A stretch of DNA of 64,000 nucleotides, taken from Lysobacter sp. Root690. GTDB taxonomy: Bacteria > Pseudomonadota > Gammaproteobacteria > Xanthomonadales > Xanthomonadaceae. Positions 1-7,936 of the stretch are shown piece after piece. The notes beneath the pieces are model-generated. The model did no database searches and was not told where the DNA came from. It saw nothing but the letters and a program-made list of their open reading frames with translations. How positions within the stretch are numbered: the stretch's first letter is position 1; the number at the start of each line of letters is the position of its first letter. The stretch is from NCBI RefSeq assembly GCF_001427785.1, contig NZ_LMHM01000017.1, positions 82,094-146,093 on the forward strand. Reading direction: 5' to 3'. The position numbers were made by a program, and so were the translations under genes.

Positions 1-87
1 CCGAAGCGATGACACGGCGAGTCGCCTCCATAAGCGCCCGGGGTGTATGGGCTTGGGTAGTTTCGCTCGCGCACACCTCTTCGAGTG

Positions 88-112
88 GTCGCGGCTCGCG
101 CCGCTCCTACAG
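88..112. repeat. Dispersed GC-rich intergenic repeat (single copy here)
   Basis: The sequence gtcgcggctcgcgccgctcc followed by tacag resembles an interspersed palindromic sequence I recall from xanthomonad and pseudomonad genomes (reverse form: taggagcggcgcgagccgcg). Only one copy lies in this window, so calling it a repeat depends on that recollection. The first 131 bases otherwise hold no gene that I can support. Confidence 0.35.
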
Positions 113-131
113 GGAGATACCCACAGCCCGA

Positions 132-869
132 TCAGCCGTTCGCCCGCGTCCCCGCATGCCGCAACACCTCCAGCACCGCATCCGGATCGCAGGCATACAA
201 CCCCGCGCCCCAGGCCGCGTTCTGCTCGACGCAGGCCCAATCGCCGCCGTCGATGATGCCCGCGTCGATCACGCAGGCGCGCGGCAGATCCACGCGCGAA
301 TCAGCGAGCAAGCGGCCGATGAAATCGCGCAACCCCGCGTCTTCCTCGGACGTGCTTGCGAACCCGCTGTCGCGCGCGAGTTCACCGTCGCGCGAATACA
401 GCGAATACGTGCGCAACTCACGATCGAGCACGAAGCAGCGGAACTCGCAGCGCCAGCGCACGACGTCCGACACCAGCACCGGCATGTCTTCGTCGTAACC
501 GCGCGGCAACTCGGCGCCGATGTAGACCTGGGCCGGAAAGCTCTTGTCGTTCGGCGGCTTGATGAAGGCCGGCGCGATGCTGGCGCGTTCGGCGCCGAGC
601 GTGCTGAGCCGGATATCGCGCAGGCGATATTCGAGCGGCAGCCGCACCAGCCAGTCTTCCGGCGGGTTCGAAAGGACCAGGCCGAGTTGTTCGCTGATCG
701 ACGGCCCGAACAAGGCTTCGCCATAGAACACCGGTTCGGACAGCGTGCGCAGATGCTCGGGCACGCGCCAGCCGGGCAGGCGTTCGACGCTCCAGCCTTG
801 GCGAGCAGCGGCTTTCCACAGCGCCTGCGAGTCTTCGCTGTGGCGAGGGGTGAAGATCAGCGTGGGCAT
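132..869 (-). CDS. ATP-grasp domain-containing protein
   Basis: A 245-residue protein that resembles the compact single-domain ATP-grasp proteins, which activate a carboxylate with ATP and join it to an amine or thiol. The C-terminal half carries the charged pattern expected there: a VRWRCEFRCFV segment, then ACVIDAGIIDGGDWACVEQN, which looks like the metal/ATP-binding acidic stretch. The ATG at 869 was chosen because everything upstream in frame translates a low-complexity C/G-tract repeat. The substrate cannot be read from the sequence. It may be co-oriented with the gene to its right, but a 356-base repeat-filled gap separates them. Confidence 0.75.
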   Translation of the reverse strand: MPTLIFTPRHSEDSQALWKAAARQGWSVERLPGWRVPEHLRTLSEPVFYGEALFGPSISEQLGLVLSNPPEDWLVRLPLEYRLRDIRLSTLGAERASIAPAFIKPPNDKSFPAQVYIGAELPRGYDEDMPVLVSDVVRWRCEFRCFVLDRELRTYSLYSRDGELARDSGFASTSEEDAGLRDFIGRLLADSRVDLPRACVIDAGIIDGGDWACVEQNAAWGAGLYACDPDAVLEVLRHAGTRANG

Positions 870-876
870 GGGGTTG

Positions 877-904
877 TCGGGAGTCGGGAGTCGAGAGTCG
901 AGAA
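877..904. repeat. 7-bp tandem repeat (tcgggag/tcgagag), 4 units
   Basis: Four consecutive 7-bp units, tcgggag twice then the variants tcgagag and tcgagaa, lie just upstream of the ATP-grasp gene. It belongs to the family of heptanucleotide repeats scattered through the intergenic DNA of this window. Confidence 0.7.
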
Positions 905-923
905 GGGGGCGAACAGACTTTGT

Positions 924-1054
924 TTTTCCCCCCTTTGGAAAAGGGGGGCAGGGGGGATTCGCTTTTCGCTTTTGTCTTCGCTTTTGCAATCACGCCCCAC
1001 GACAGCATGGAGCAAAAGCGAATCCCCCCTGCCCCCCCTTTTCCAAAGGGGGGA
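924..1054. repeat. Large inverted repeat of a C6/G6-tract element
   Basis: The left arm at 926-966 (six C, TTTGGAAAA, six G, CA, six G, ATTCGCTTTT) is repeated in inverted orientation at 1015-1054. It matches over about 40 bases with a one-base difference in one G/C tract. The arms could form a long hairpin with a loop of about 48 bases. Related single copies occur at 22919-22960, 57911-57948 and 58064-58105, so this is a dispersed intergenic element. The gap 870-1225 contains this element and the 7-bp repeat, and no gene that I can support. Confidence 0.8.
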
Positions 1055-1225
1055 ACAGCAAGAGCGTGGCGCGAACGGGATATCCATTGATGCAGACGAA
1101 GGCCCGGCGCGGCAAATGACCCCTCGGCGCGTACCTACCCATACCCGCCCGCCTCGCGAATCCCGCGCGTATCACCCCATCGTCGTTCAATGCCCCACAC
1201 ACGCGTCGATCGACACGCATCCAGA

Positions 1226-1984
1226 TCAACGCAACGCGTGATCCGGTACATCCAGCTCCAGCGACAACGCCAGATGATCCGACAGTGCCGCAGGCACCGC
1301 GCGCGCGCTGGCGAAGCTCAGGCCGTCGCCCAGCAGGATGTGGTCGATCGCGCGCTGCGGACGCCAGCTCGGGAAGGTGGGAAACACTTCGTTCGGCGGT
1401 TGCAGGCGGGTGTTGCGGAACAAGGCCTGCATCTCGGGGCGATCGGCCGAGCAGTTGAAGTCGCCCATCAGCACCGCGTGCGGATGGTCGTGCAGCAGTT
1501 CGGCGATGAAGGCCAACTGCGAGGCGCGCGAACCGGCGCCGAGCGAGAGGTGGGCGACGGCGATGGTCAGGCCGTCGTCGCCGCTTCCGTAATGCGCGAT
1601 CAGCACGCCGCGGCCGGAAATGCGGCCGGGCAGGGGATGGTCGACGACTTCGCGCGGTTCCAGCTTGCTCAGCAGGCCGTTGGCGCTGGAGGCGACATTG
1701 CCTACGCGGCGATTGGGCTGGTGGCTCCAGTAATCGAAGCCAGCGCGCTGGGCTAGGTAATGGGTCTGGTTGGTGAAGCCCGAACGCAGACTGCCCGGAT
1801 CGCTTTCGTTGAGGCCGACGATGTCGTGCTCGCCGGCCAGCTGGGCGATGGTGTCGAGGCTGCCGCGCTTGTTGCCGGCCGGCAGCACATGCGACCAGCT
1901 GCGCGTCGCGTAATCGCTGTAGCGACGCGTGCTGGAGCCGGCCTGGATGTTCGCGCTGAGCAGGCGCAGCCGGCGTGTGGTCAT
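1226..1984 (-). CDS. Endonuclease/exonuclease/phosphatase (EEP) family protein
   Basis: A 252-residue metal-dependent phosphohydrolase of the EEP fold, shared by exonuclease III, DNase I and several phosphatases. The family signatures are in order: LLSANIQAG at the N-terminus, a GLNES segment supplying the metal-binding Glu, MGDFN with D175, and the terminal SDH with D236 and H237. No signal peptide is evident, so it is probably cytoplasmic. It lies 25 bases after the lipoprotein DsbA-like gene on the same strand and may be co-transcribed with the dsb genes. Nuclease and phosphodiesterase activities cannot be distinguished here. Confidence 0.85.
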   Translation of the reverse strand: MTTRRLRLLSANIQAGSSTRRYSDYATRSWSHVLPAGNKRGSLDTIAQLAGEHDIVGLNESDPGSLRSGFTNQTHYLAQRAGFDYWSHQPNRRVGNVASSANGLLSKLEPREVVDHPLPGRISGRGVLIAHYGSGDDGLTIAVAHLSLGAGSRASQLAFIAELLHDHPHAVLMGDFNCSADRPEMQALFRNTRLQPPNEVFPTFPSWRPQRAIDHILLGDGLSFASARAVPAALSDHLALSLELDVPDHALR

Positions 1985-2009
1985 GCTTGGGTCGATGCCT
2001 GCGGGCCGA

Positions 2010-2864
2010 TTACGGCTTCGGCGCCGCGTCGGCGGCCGGAGCGGCGGCCGGCGCGCTGGACTTCAGCGCGGCGCGTTCCTGCGCGACCAGGTGGTCGGTG
2101 ATGCGCAGCATGTCCTCGAAGCTCTTGCCCTTGACCAGGAACTTGCCGTTGACCACCAGCGACGGACTGGAGCTCACGCCCGAGCGCTGCATGAACTGTT
2201 CGGCGCGCTTGCCCTTGGCGTTGATCGCGAAGCTGTTCATGGTGCCGATGAAGTCGGCCGCCTTGACGCCGTACTTGGCGTAGAACGCGCCGATCTGTTC
2301 GTCGGTGATGGTCTGGTAGTTCAGCGACTGGTCGATGTGGACGGCGCGGAACATCGCTTCGTGGGTCTTCTCGACCAGGCTCAGGGTCTGGGCGGCGTAG
2401 AAGGCCTTCTGGAACGGGATCGGGTTGCCGCCGAAGGGACCTGCGATCGGGGTGAACTTCACGTCCGCGGTCTGCTTCCTGCGCCAATCGAGCAGCACCG
2501 GCTCGAACTGCGCGCAATGCGGGCAGGTGTAGCTGAAGATTTCGGCGACTTCGATCTTGCCCGGGACCGGGTCGAACGCCTGGCCGCCGGGAATTTCTTC
2601 GTAGTCGGCGCCGACGGTCGGCGCCGGGCCGGCCGGCGGGGTCGCGACCGCGGCCGGCTGGATCGCGGGTTCCGCGGGGGCCGGCGCGGTTTCGGCCGGC
2701 GCCGGCGTGGCGCCTTCGGCGGCCGGGGTGGCGGCGGCTTCGGTCGCGGCCGGGGTGGCGGCGCTTTCGGCCGGCGCGGTTTCGGTCTTGTTGCAGGCGG
2801 CCAGCGCGAACAGCGCGGTCAGCACCAGCGGAAAGCGGGACAACGAGGCCATACGCGAAATCAT
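2010..2864 (-). CDS. Lipoprotein thiol:disulfide interchange protein, DsbA-like
   Basis: A 284-residue exported DsbA paralogue. The lipobox LAAC puts a lipidated cysteine at residue 24, so it is probably membrane-anchored in the periplasm. An Ala/Pro/Glu-rich linker of about 60 residues follows, then the thioredoxin fold with active site C114-P-H-C117 and a Ser-Pro (SSSPSLVV) cis-proline loop. The fold ends in an Ala/Pro-rich tail. The ATG at 2864 was chosen because GGAG lies about 7 bases upstream and it begins the signal peptide; an in-frame ATG at 2852 is the alternative. It probably oxidises or isomerises disulfides in secreted proteins. It sits directly downstream of a second DsbA, separated by a large inverted 7-bp-unit repeat. 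Confidence 0.88.
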   Translation of the reverse strand: MISRMASLSRFPLVLTALFALAACNKTETAPAESAATPAATEAAATPAAEGATPAPAETAPAPAEPAIQPAAVATPPAGPAPTVGADYEEIPGGQAFDPVPGKIEVAEIFSYTCPHCAQFEPVLLDWRRKQTADVKFTPIAGPFGGNPIPFQKAFYAAQTLSLVEKTHEAMFRAVHIDQSLNYQTITDEQIGAFYAKYGVKAADFIGTMNSFAINAKGKRAEQFMQRSGVSSSPSLVVNGKFLVKGKSFEDMLRITDHLVAQERAALKSSAPAAAPAADAAPKP

Positions 2865-2993
2865 CGGGAATCTCCGCAAACGATCAAAGAAGACGAGGGC
2901 CTCGGGGCGTGGCGAACGCCGAACGCGAGGCCGACAAGGGCGGCGGCCAGCATAGCGGCCGCGGGACTGAACGTGGAGTGTAGGTTGGGAGCC

Positions 2994-3085
2994 GGGATTG
3001 GAGATTGGGGATTCGGGATTCGCAACAGCCACGGCGAGTCAGCGCTGGTGATTTTCCGAATCCCGAATCCCGAATCCCCAATCCC
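2994..3085. repeat. Paired inverted 7-bp repeats (gggattc/gaatccc)
   Basis: The left arm 2994-3022 consists of 7-bp units of the gggattg/gggattc type. The right arm 3057-3085 consists of cgaatccc-type units in the opposite sense. The two can pair around a loop of about 34 bases. The element fills the gap between the two dsbA-like genes and could act as an mRNA stem-loop between them. Confidence 0.8.
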
Positions 3086-3099
3086 GGCCGTCAAGCGCC

Positions 3100-3756
3100 T
3101 CAGCGCTTGGCGGCAGCACGTTCCTTGGCGATCAGCCCATCGGCCACGCGCAGCATGTCGTCGAAACCCTTCTGGGTGATGATCCGGTACTTGCCGGCGA
3201 CCACCATCGACGGGGTGCTGTCGACTTCGCTGGCCATGATGAAGGTCTTGGCGCGGTCCATGGCCTTGGCGGTGGCCGGGCCGTTCATGGCCGCGGCGAA
3301 GGCGATCGGATCGGCGCCGAACTTGGCGTAGAACGCGGCGATCTCGGCCGCCGAAGCGTTCTGGATCGGCAGGCTGCGCTCTTCGTGCAGGGCCTTGAAC
3401 ACCGCTTCGTGGGTCTTGGGTTGCAGCTTCATCGCCTGCGCGGTGTAGAACGCCTGCGCGTACGGATTCCAGTAGCCGCCGAACGGCGCGGCCAGCGGCA
3501 CGAAATTCACATCGCTCGGCAGCTTGGCCTTCCAGGCCGCGACCTGCGGTTCGAAATGGGCGCAGTGCGGGCAGGTGTAGCCGAACACTTCGACCACTTC
3601 GATCTTGCCCTTGACCGGCGCGAACGGCTTGCCGCCCTCGATCTCGACGTAGTCCACGCCCACGACGGGCGCGGCGCCGGCGGCGGCCTTGGGCGCGGCG
3701 GAGGCAGCGAAGGGAAGCACGGCGAGCAGCAGCAGGGTGGCCAGGCGCAGATTCAT
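3100..3756 (-). CDS. dsbA: Thiol:disulfide interchange protein DsbA
   Basis: A 218-residue periplasmic oxidase that introduces disulfide bonds into exported proteins and is normally re-oxidised by DsbB. The N-terminus MNLRLATLLLLAVLPFAASA is a classical signal peptide. The thioredoxin-fold active site is C62-P-H-C65 in a GYTCPHCAHFEP context, and the cis-proline loop reads DSTPSMVV. Length and layout fit canonical DsbA. It lies upstream of the lipoprotein paralogue and downstream of cytochrome c4 on the same strand. A terminator-like hairpin 66 bases before its start suggests it has its own promoter. Confidence 0.92.
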   Translation of the reverse strand: MNLRLATLLLLAVLPFAASAAPKAAAGAAPVVGVDYVEIEGGKPFAPVKGKIEVVEVFGYTCPHCAHFEPQVAAWKAKLPSDVNFVPLAAPFGGYWNPYAQAFYTAQAMKLQPKTHEAVFKALHEERSLPIQNASAAEIAAFYAKFGADPIAFAAAMNGPATAKAMDRAKTFIMASEVDSTPSMVVAGKYRIITQKGFDDMLRVADGLIAKERAAAKR

Positions 3757-3824
3757 CGGTAGGTCTCGTCGGTGGGGTGGCCGGCGCGCGGCGAACGGGG
3801 TTCGCGCTGGCCGGGGAACATAAA

Positions 3825-3855
3825 AAACGCCGGCAGCAAGGATAACGGCCGGCGT
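3825..3855 (-). terminator. Rho-independent terminator-like hairpin upstream of dsbA
   Basis: Read on the minus strand, a GCCGGC-type stem closes a loop of about 13 bases and is followed by a run of six T (aaaaaa at 3822-3827 on the plus strand). It lies between cytochrome c4 and dsbA, well downstream of the first terminator at 4112-4142. It therefore may end a separate short transcript rather than the cytochrome mRNA. Confidence 0.6.
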
Positions 3856-4111
3856 GCAGAACCAAGAGTATGCAGTGAGATCGAAACCGCCCGAAGAAGT
3901 TCCTGTGCGCTCAGGCAGTGATGGCGGTCACTTTATGCGGCGCGGATCGCGGCCCGGGGCAACGGGCGCGCGTCGGCGGCACGGCGATTTCTCGCGGTCG
4001 CGAGCCGTGGCGGGGTGCGTTGATGACGCCATCGCGCCAGATTCGCGGCCGCGGCTCGGTCGCCGAAGCAGGGCCCGCTTGCAGAGGCTGTCCGCCTCGC
4101 GCCTTCGCCCA

Positions 4112-4142
4112 ACAAAAACGCCGGCCTGTTGCCAGGCCGGCG
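4112..4142 (-). terminator. Rho-independent terminator of the cytochrome c4 gene
   Basis: A perfect 10-bp stem (4119-4128 with 4133-4142) closes a TTGC tetraloop. On the minus strand it is followed by a T-rich tail, TTTTTGTT. It starts about 25 bases after the stop codon of cytochrome c4. The rest of the gap 3757-4166, mainly 3856-4111, holds no gene that I can support. Confidence 0.85.
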
Positions 4143-4166
4143 TCCGGGTATTGCCTTGACGCGCGC

Positions 4167-5045
4167 TCAGCCCTTGGCGGGCTGGGCCGGTGCCGCCGGA
4201 GCGGTGGTCGGCGCGGCCGCCGGAGCCGTGGCGGGCGCGGCAGCCGGTGCGGGCGCGGCCGCCGGCTTGGCCGCCGGGGCATCGGCCGCGGCGACGTCGT
4301 CGGCGCGTTCGTGCAGGCCCTGCAGGTAGCTCGACAGCGAACCGATCTCTTCGTCGGTCAGCGACTTGGCCACGCTGGCCATGATGTTGAACAGGTGCGG
4401 GTCTTTCTGGGTGCTGGTGCCGGCGCGGTATTCCTCCAGACGACGCTTGGAGTAAGCCGCCTGCTGGCCGGCGACGTGCGGGTAGGCCGGGCCGGGATTA
4501 CCGGCGCCGCCCGGACCGTGGCAGGCCATGCAGGCCGGGATGCCGCGGGCCTTGTCGCCGCTGCGGAACAGGTCTTCGCCGATCTGATAGAACTTCTTGT
4601 CCTTGTTCGGACCCGAGGCCACGACCGTGTCGTCGGCGACGCCGGCGCCGGACTTCTGGGTCGCGAAGTAGGCGCCCAGGTCGCGCGCGTCCTGCTCGCT
4701 GAGCGCGTCGGCGAACGGCTTCATCGCCGCGGACATGCCGGTATTGCGCTCGCCGGTCTTGAACAGGGCGATCTGGTGGGCGATGTAGCGCTCGCTCTGG
4801 CCGGCCAGACGCGGGTACTGCGGATCGGTCGGATTGCCGTCGAGACCGTGGCAGGCCGCGCAGGTGCCCGCCTTGGTCGCGCCGGCCTTGACGTCGCCCC
4901 AGGTGGCCTTCGGGCCGCCGTTGAGCGGCGCGGTCTGGACCGGCTCCTTGTCGGGAATCGGGGTGACCGTGGTCTGGGCGAACGCAACGGCGGCGACCGC
5001 GAAGGCGGCGAGGCCGACGAGGCTCAGGACGCGGGCTTGGCTCAT
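4167..5045 (-). CDS. Diheme cytochrome c4
   Basis: A 292-residue periplasmic electron carrier that typically passes electrons from the bc1 complex to terminal oxidases. After a signal peptide (MSQARVLSLVGLAAFAVAAVAFA) there are two cytochrome c domains with heme motifs C62-A-A-C65-H66 and C172-M-A-C175-H176. Candidate axial methionines occur in segments such as GMSAAMKPF. The last 40 or so residues are an Ala/Pro/Thr-rich tail that canonical c4 lacks. The ATG at 5045 was preferred because it begins the signal peptide; the frame stays open upstream to 5249. A perfect terminator follows the stop. Confidence 0.9.
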   Translation of the reverse strand: MSQARVLSLVGLAAFAVAAVAFAQTTVTPIPDKEPVQTAPLNGGPKATWGDVKAGATKAGTCAACHGLDGNPTDPQYPRLAGQSERYIAHQIALFKTGERNTGMSAAMKPFADALSEQDARDLGAYFATQKSGAGVADDTVVASGPNKDKKFYQIGEDLFRSGDKARGIPACMACHGPGGAGNPGPAYPHVAGQQAAYSKRRLEEYRAGTSTQKDPHLFNIMASVAKSLTDEEIGSLSSYLQGLHERADDVAAADAPAAKPAAAPAPAAAPATAPAAAPTTAPAAPAQPAKG

Positions 5046-5241
5046 GTAGCTGGGCTCCGAACTACTCGTTGCTTCAGGGCTGGCTTGCTGCTGAAGAGGC
5101 TGGCTGAAAGGCGGTACGGGGCGGCTGGGCCGACACCGGAACCTCGGAATTATCTTCGCCGGCCGTGATCGGGTCAACGCGGGTTCATCCGGATGTGACC
5201 GGAAGGGCAAGTATTCCGGTGCGCCGTGCGATCCTACCCGC

Positions 5242-5940
5242 ATGACCAACCACCTCGCCCGCGCCCGCTATCTGCTGTCGGCGCACAACGTCAAGCAACT
5301 GCCGCCCGATGGCGGTTTCGAGGTCGCATTCGCCGGCCGCTCCAATGCCGGCAAGTCCAGCGCGCTCAATGCCATGTGCCAGCAGAACGCGCTGGCGCGG
5401 GTGTCCAAGACCCCCGGCCGCACCCAGCAGCTGGTGTTTTTCGACGTCAGCCTGCCGTACCGCGGCCCCGATCCGGCGCCGGAACCGGACAAGTTCCTGG
5501 TCGACCTGCCCGGTTACGGCTACGCCAAGGTGCCGCAGAACCTGCAGGCGCACTGGCAGGCGTTCCTGGACCGCTATTTCCGCACCCGCCAGGCCCTGCG
5601 CGGGCTGGTCGTGGTGATGGACATCCGCCACCCGCTCAAGGACTACGACCGGCAGATGCTCGGTTACGCGGTCAGCCGCGACCTGCCGGCGCACGCGCTG
5701 CTGACCAAGGCCGACAAGTTCGGCCGCGGCCAGCAACAGCAGCAGCTGATGATGGTGCGCAAGGAATTGAACGCGGCCTTCGGCGACACGGTCAGCGTGC
5801 AGACCTTCTCCGGCGAGTCCAAGCAGGGCGTGGACGAAGCGCGCGAGAAGGTGATGGGCTGGCTGGGGCTGCTGCCGAGCGTCGCGCCGACTCCGCTGGC
5901 CGTGCCCGAAGCGCTGTTCCCGCCGCCGTCGGACGAATAA
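5242..5940 (+). CDS. engB: Ribosome biogenesis GTP-binding protein YihA/EngB
   Basis: A 232-residue TRAFAC-class GTPase required in many bacteria for assembly of the large ribosomal subunit. The G1 P-loop is GRSNAGKS at residues 32-39, the G3 motif is DLPGYG starting at D88, and the G4 motif is TKAD at 155-158. These match EngB closely, and the KTPGRTQQLVFF switch region is also typical. It is divergent from cytochrome c4, with 196 bases between them that must hold both promoters. The C-terminus adds a short Pro/Ala-rich extension. Confidence 0.95.
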   Translation: MTNHLARARYLLSAHNVKQLPPDGGFEVAFAGRSNAGKSSALNAMCQQNALARVSKTPGRTQQLVFFDVSLPYRGPDPAPEPDKFLVDLPGYGYAKVPQNLQAHWQAFLDRYFRTRQALRGLVVVMDIRHPLKDYDRQMLGYAVSRDLPAHALLTKADKFGRGQQQQQLMMVRKELNAAFGDTVSVQTFSGESKQGVDEAREKVMGWLGLLPSVAPTPLAVPEALFPPPSDE

Positions 5941-6154
5941 GCCGGCCGCCGCGCCGGTGCGTGTCGAGCGGGCTTTCCAGGGTAAGCGGGGTTTCGGCCC
6001 CGTCCACGGACACCTGGTTCGCTCCCGCCGCCAGCGTTCGCTGGCCGCTTTCGCACCACGCTTCGCGTTACTGACTGGGTGACTCAAGGACCTTCGCGCA
6101 CTGCGCGAAGACCCGGCCTGCGCGTGCAGGCCCCGGCCCAGGACGCGCTACCGC
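5941..6154. other. Intergenic region with several GC-rich stem-loops
   Basis: No gene is seen. Short perfect hairpins occur: CCAGCG/CGCTGG near 6033, CTTCGCGC/GCGCGAAG near 6091-6109, and GGCCTGC/GCAGGCC near 6116-6132. None has a T-run, so none is called a terminator, although they may slow transcription after engB. Confidence 0.4.
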
Positions 6155-7003
6155 ATGGACACGATCACCGATCCGCAAACCATTCTCGCCGCAGGCGCCT
6201 ACGGCACCGCACTGCTGTTCTTCGCCTACGGCGCGTATGCGCTGCTCAAGACCAAGAACGCCGAACAGAACAAGAACGTGCGCTGGTATCTCGGCATCGG
6301 CGCCATCGTGGTGGTGGCGATGATCGGCTTCGACACGCTCAAGAGCTGGCGCAGCGGCGAACGCGTGGTGCCCAACGTCTACCTGACCTTCTCGCCGCGT
6401 TTCGCCGCGGTGAAACTGCCCGACCCGGTGATCGAATACAGCGGCCAGACCCTCGCGCCGAACGCGCCGATCCGGGTCGCCGACAACAACAGCAGCATCA
6501 ACATCTCGGTCGATTCGATCATCGAGACGGTCAAGGGCCTGCAGCAGAACAACCAGCAACTGCAGAACGCGCTCGGCAGCGCCGCGCTGGCCAGCCAGCC
6601 CAAGGAATTGGCCGAGGAAATCGCCGCCGCGTCCAGCGCCGGCAAGGACCCGTGCGAAGGCGGCGGCGACGCCACCCTGTGCGGCTGGAAGCAGTTGTCG
6701 AGCGGCCAGTTGGCCAACGCGCAGCAAACCCTGACCCAGGCGGTGAAGGACGCGCCGGCCGACGACCCCAAGGCCAAAGCCACCGCGCTCAGCGGCCTGG
6801 GCGAGATCTATGTCGGCCAGGGCCGCATCGAGGAAGCCAGGGTCGTGCTGAAAAAAGCGGCCGATCTGGGCAATAGCGGGGCGAAGAAGCGGTTGGATAC
6901 GTTGGCGGCTCCGTCGCGGACCGCGCCGGTGCGTCCGCTCACGCCGGTGCGTACGCCGACGGGCGTCACGCCGCGCGAGGGACGCGCGGTCCCGACGCAT
7001 TGA
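6155..7003 (+). CDS. Uncharacterised membrane-anchored protein with TPR-like C-terminal region
   Basis: A 282-residue protein. Two hydrophobic segments, about residues 10-31 and 45-62, suggest two transmembrane helices. They are followed by a linker with Gln/Asn-rich coiled-coil character around LQQNNQQLQNAL. A Cys pair lies near residues 168-175. A C-terminal repeat region (ALSGLGEIYVGQGRIEEARVV, then LKKAADLGNSGAKKRLDTLA) looks like TPR/Sel1 helices. The tail is rich in Pro, Arg and Thr. The function is unknown; the TPR-like part suggests protein-protein contact at the inner membrane. It is convergent with the next gene, with only 48 bases between stops. Confidence 0.7.
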   Translation: MDTITDPQTILAAGAYGTALLFFAYGAYALLKTKNAEQNKNVRWYLGIGAIVVVAMIGFDTLKSWRSGERVVPNVYLTFSPRFAAVKLPDPVIEYSGQTLAPNAPIRVADNNSSINISVDSIIETVKGLQQNNQQLQNALGSAALASQPKELAEEIAAASSAGKDPCEGGGDATLCGWKQLSSGQLANAQQTLTQAVKDAPADDPKAKATALSGLGEIYVGQGRIEEARVVLKKAADLGNSGAKKRLDTLAAPSRTAPVRPLTPVRTPTGVTPREGRAVPTH

Positions 7004-7051
7004 GGGCGACCGTCAGCGGTTGCGTCGCGGCGCGGAAACGTCGCGACCGTC

Positions 7052-7936
7052 TCAGGGTCGAGGCAACGAACGCGTCGTGGTGATTTCGCCGATCGGATCG
7101 TAACGGCGCTCGATATCCATGACGCCGTCGCCATCACGGTCGAGCTGGTCGTCGACCAGGCGGCCGCCGACATAGCGCATGCGCTTGATGACCCGGCCCT
7201 GCTTGTCCTGCCATTCCTGGACTTGCACCACATCGAACAGAGCTCGATCGCGGTACTCGGGTTCGCCGTCGCCGTCGTAGTCCATGGTGTAGCTCGACAG
7301 CTGGTTGTGTCGATACGCGCCCTTGCCTTCGCGATAACCATCGAAGTCGTCGTCTCGTTCGATGGTCGAGGTCAGTCCATCTTCGTAATACACGATCTGG
7401 TCGATCTTGCCGTCGCGGTTGCGGTCGGTCTCCATGCGCTCGGGCAGACCATTGCTGTAGAAGACCGTTTCATCGGTCTTGCCGTCGCCATCGAAATCGA
7501 AGCGGCCAGTGAACGGTTCGGGCCGTTTCGCGGCAGCGGTCAGCACGGCGCCGATGACGCCACCGACGACCAGCGCGAGCACGAGGCTGGGTACGCCGAA
7601 GCGGCTGGGTACGGGCTTGGAGCGATGCAGGGGTTTGTAGAGGTTGGGATCGTCGTCGGGCTTGGCCACGGCCGTGTCGTTGAATCCGTCGTCGGCCGGT
7701 TCGTCCTCAACCTCCTCGGCTGGCACCGCCGCCGCCTGCCATTCGTCGATGATCGCGCGCGCCTCGGCGACATGTTCGTCCGCCACTTCGACCCGCACCG
7801 AACCGCCGACCGGCAACAGCCCGGCGCCGCCTTCCAGCGCGCCGCCGAACACGAACGATTGAATGCCTTCCTGCGCCAACAAGCCACGCACCAGCTGCGC
7901 GTCGGCCGAATGGGCCGCGTGATACACGATCTGCAT
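7052..7936 (-). CDS. DUF2007-like membrane protein with Asp-rich calcium-type repeats
   Basis: A 294-residue protein. Residues 1 to about 65 resemble the DUF2007 'signal transducing' domain (MQIVYHAAHSADAQLVRGLL start). An acidic stretch and a single transmembrane helix around residues 135-160 follow. The C-terminal half repeats D-x-D-x-D-G type loops: DFDGDGKTDE, DRNRDGKIDQ, DDDFDGYREG, DYDGDGEPEY and DRDGDGVMDI. Such loops bind calcium in EF-hand-like and thrombospondin-type repeats. The ATG at 7936 has a strong GGGGGA ribosome site; the frame is open upstream to 8023. It may be a calcium-binding domain outside the inner membrane linked to a cytoplasmic domain, but no function is established by the sequence. 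Confidence 0.7.
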   Translation of the reverse strand: MQIVYHAAHSADAQLVRGLLAQEGIQSFVFGGALEGGAGLLPVGGSVRVEVADEHVAEARAIIDEWQAAAVPAEEVEDEPADDGFNDTAVAKPDDDPNLYKPLHRSKPVPSRFGVPSLVLALVVGGVIGAVLTAAAKRPEPFTGRFDFDGDGKTDETVFYSNGLPERMETDRNRDGKIDQIVYYEDGLTSTIERDDDFDGYREGKGAYRHNQLSSYTMDYDGDGEPEYRDRALFDVVQVQEWQDKQGRVIKRMRYVGGRLVDDQLDRDGDGVMDIERRYDPIGEITTTRSLPRP

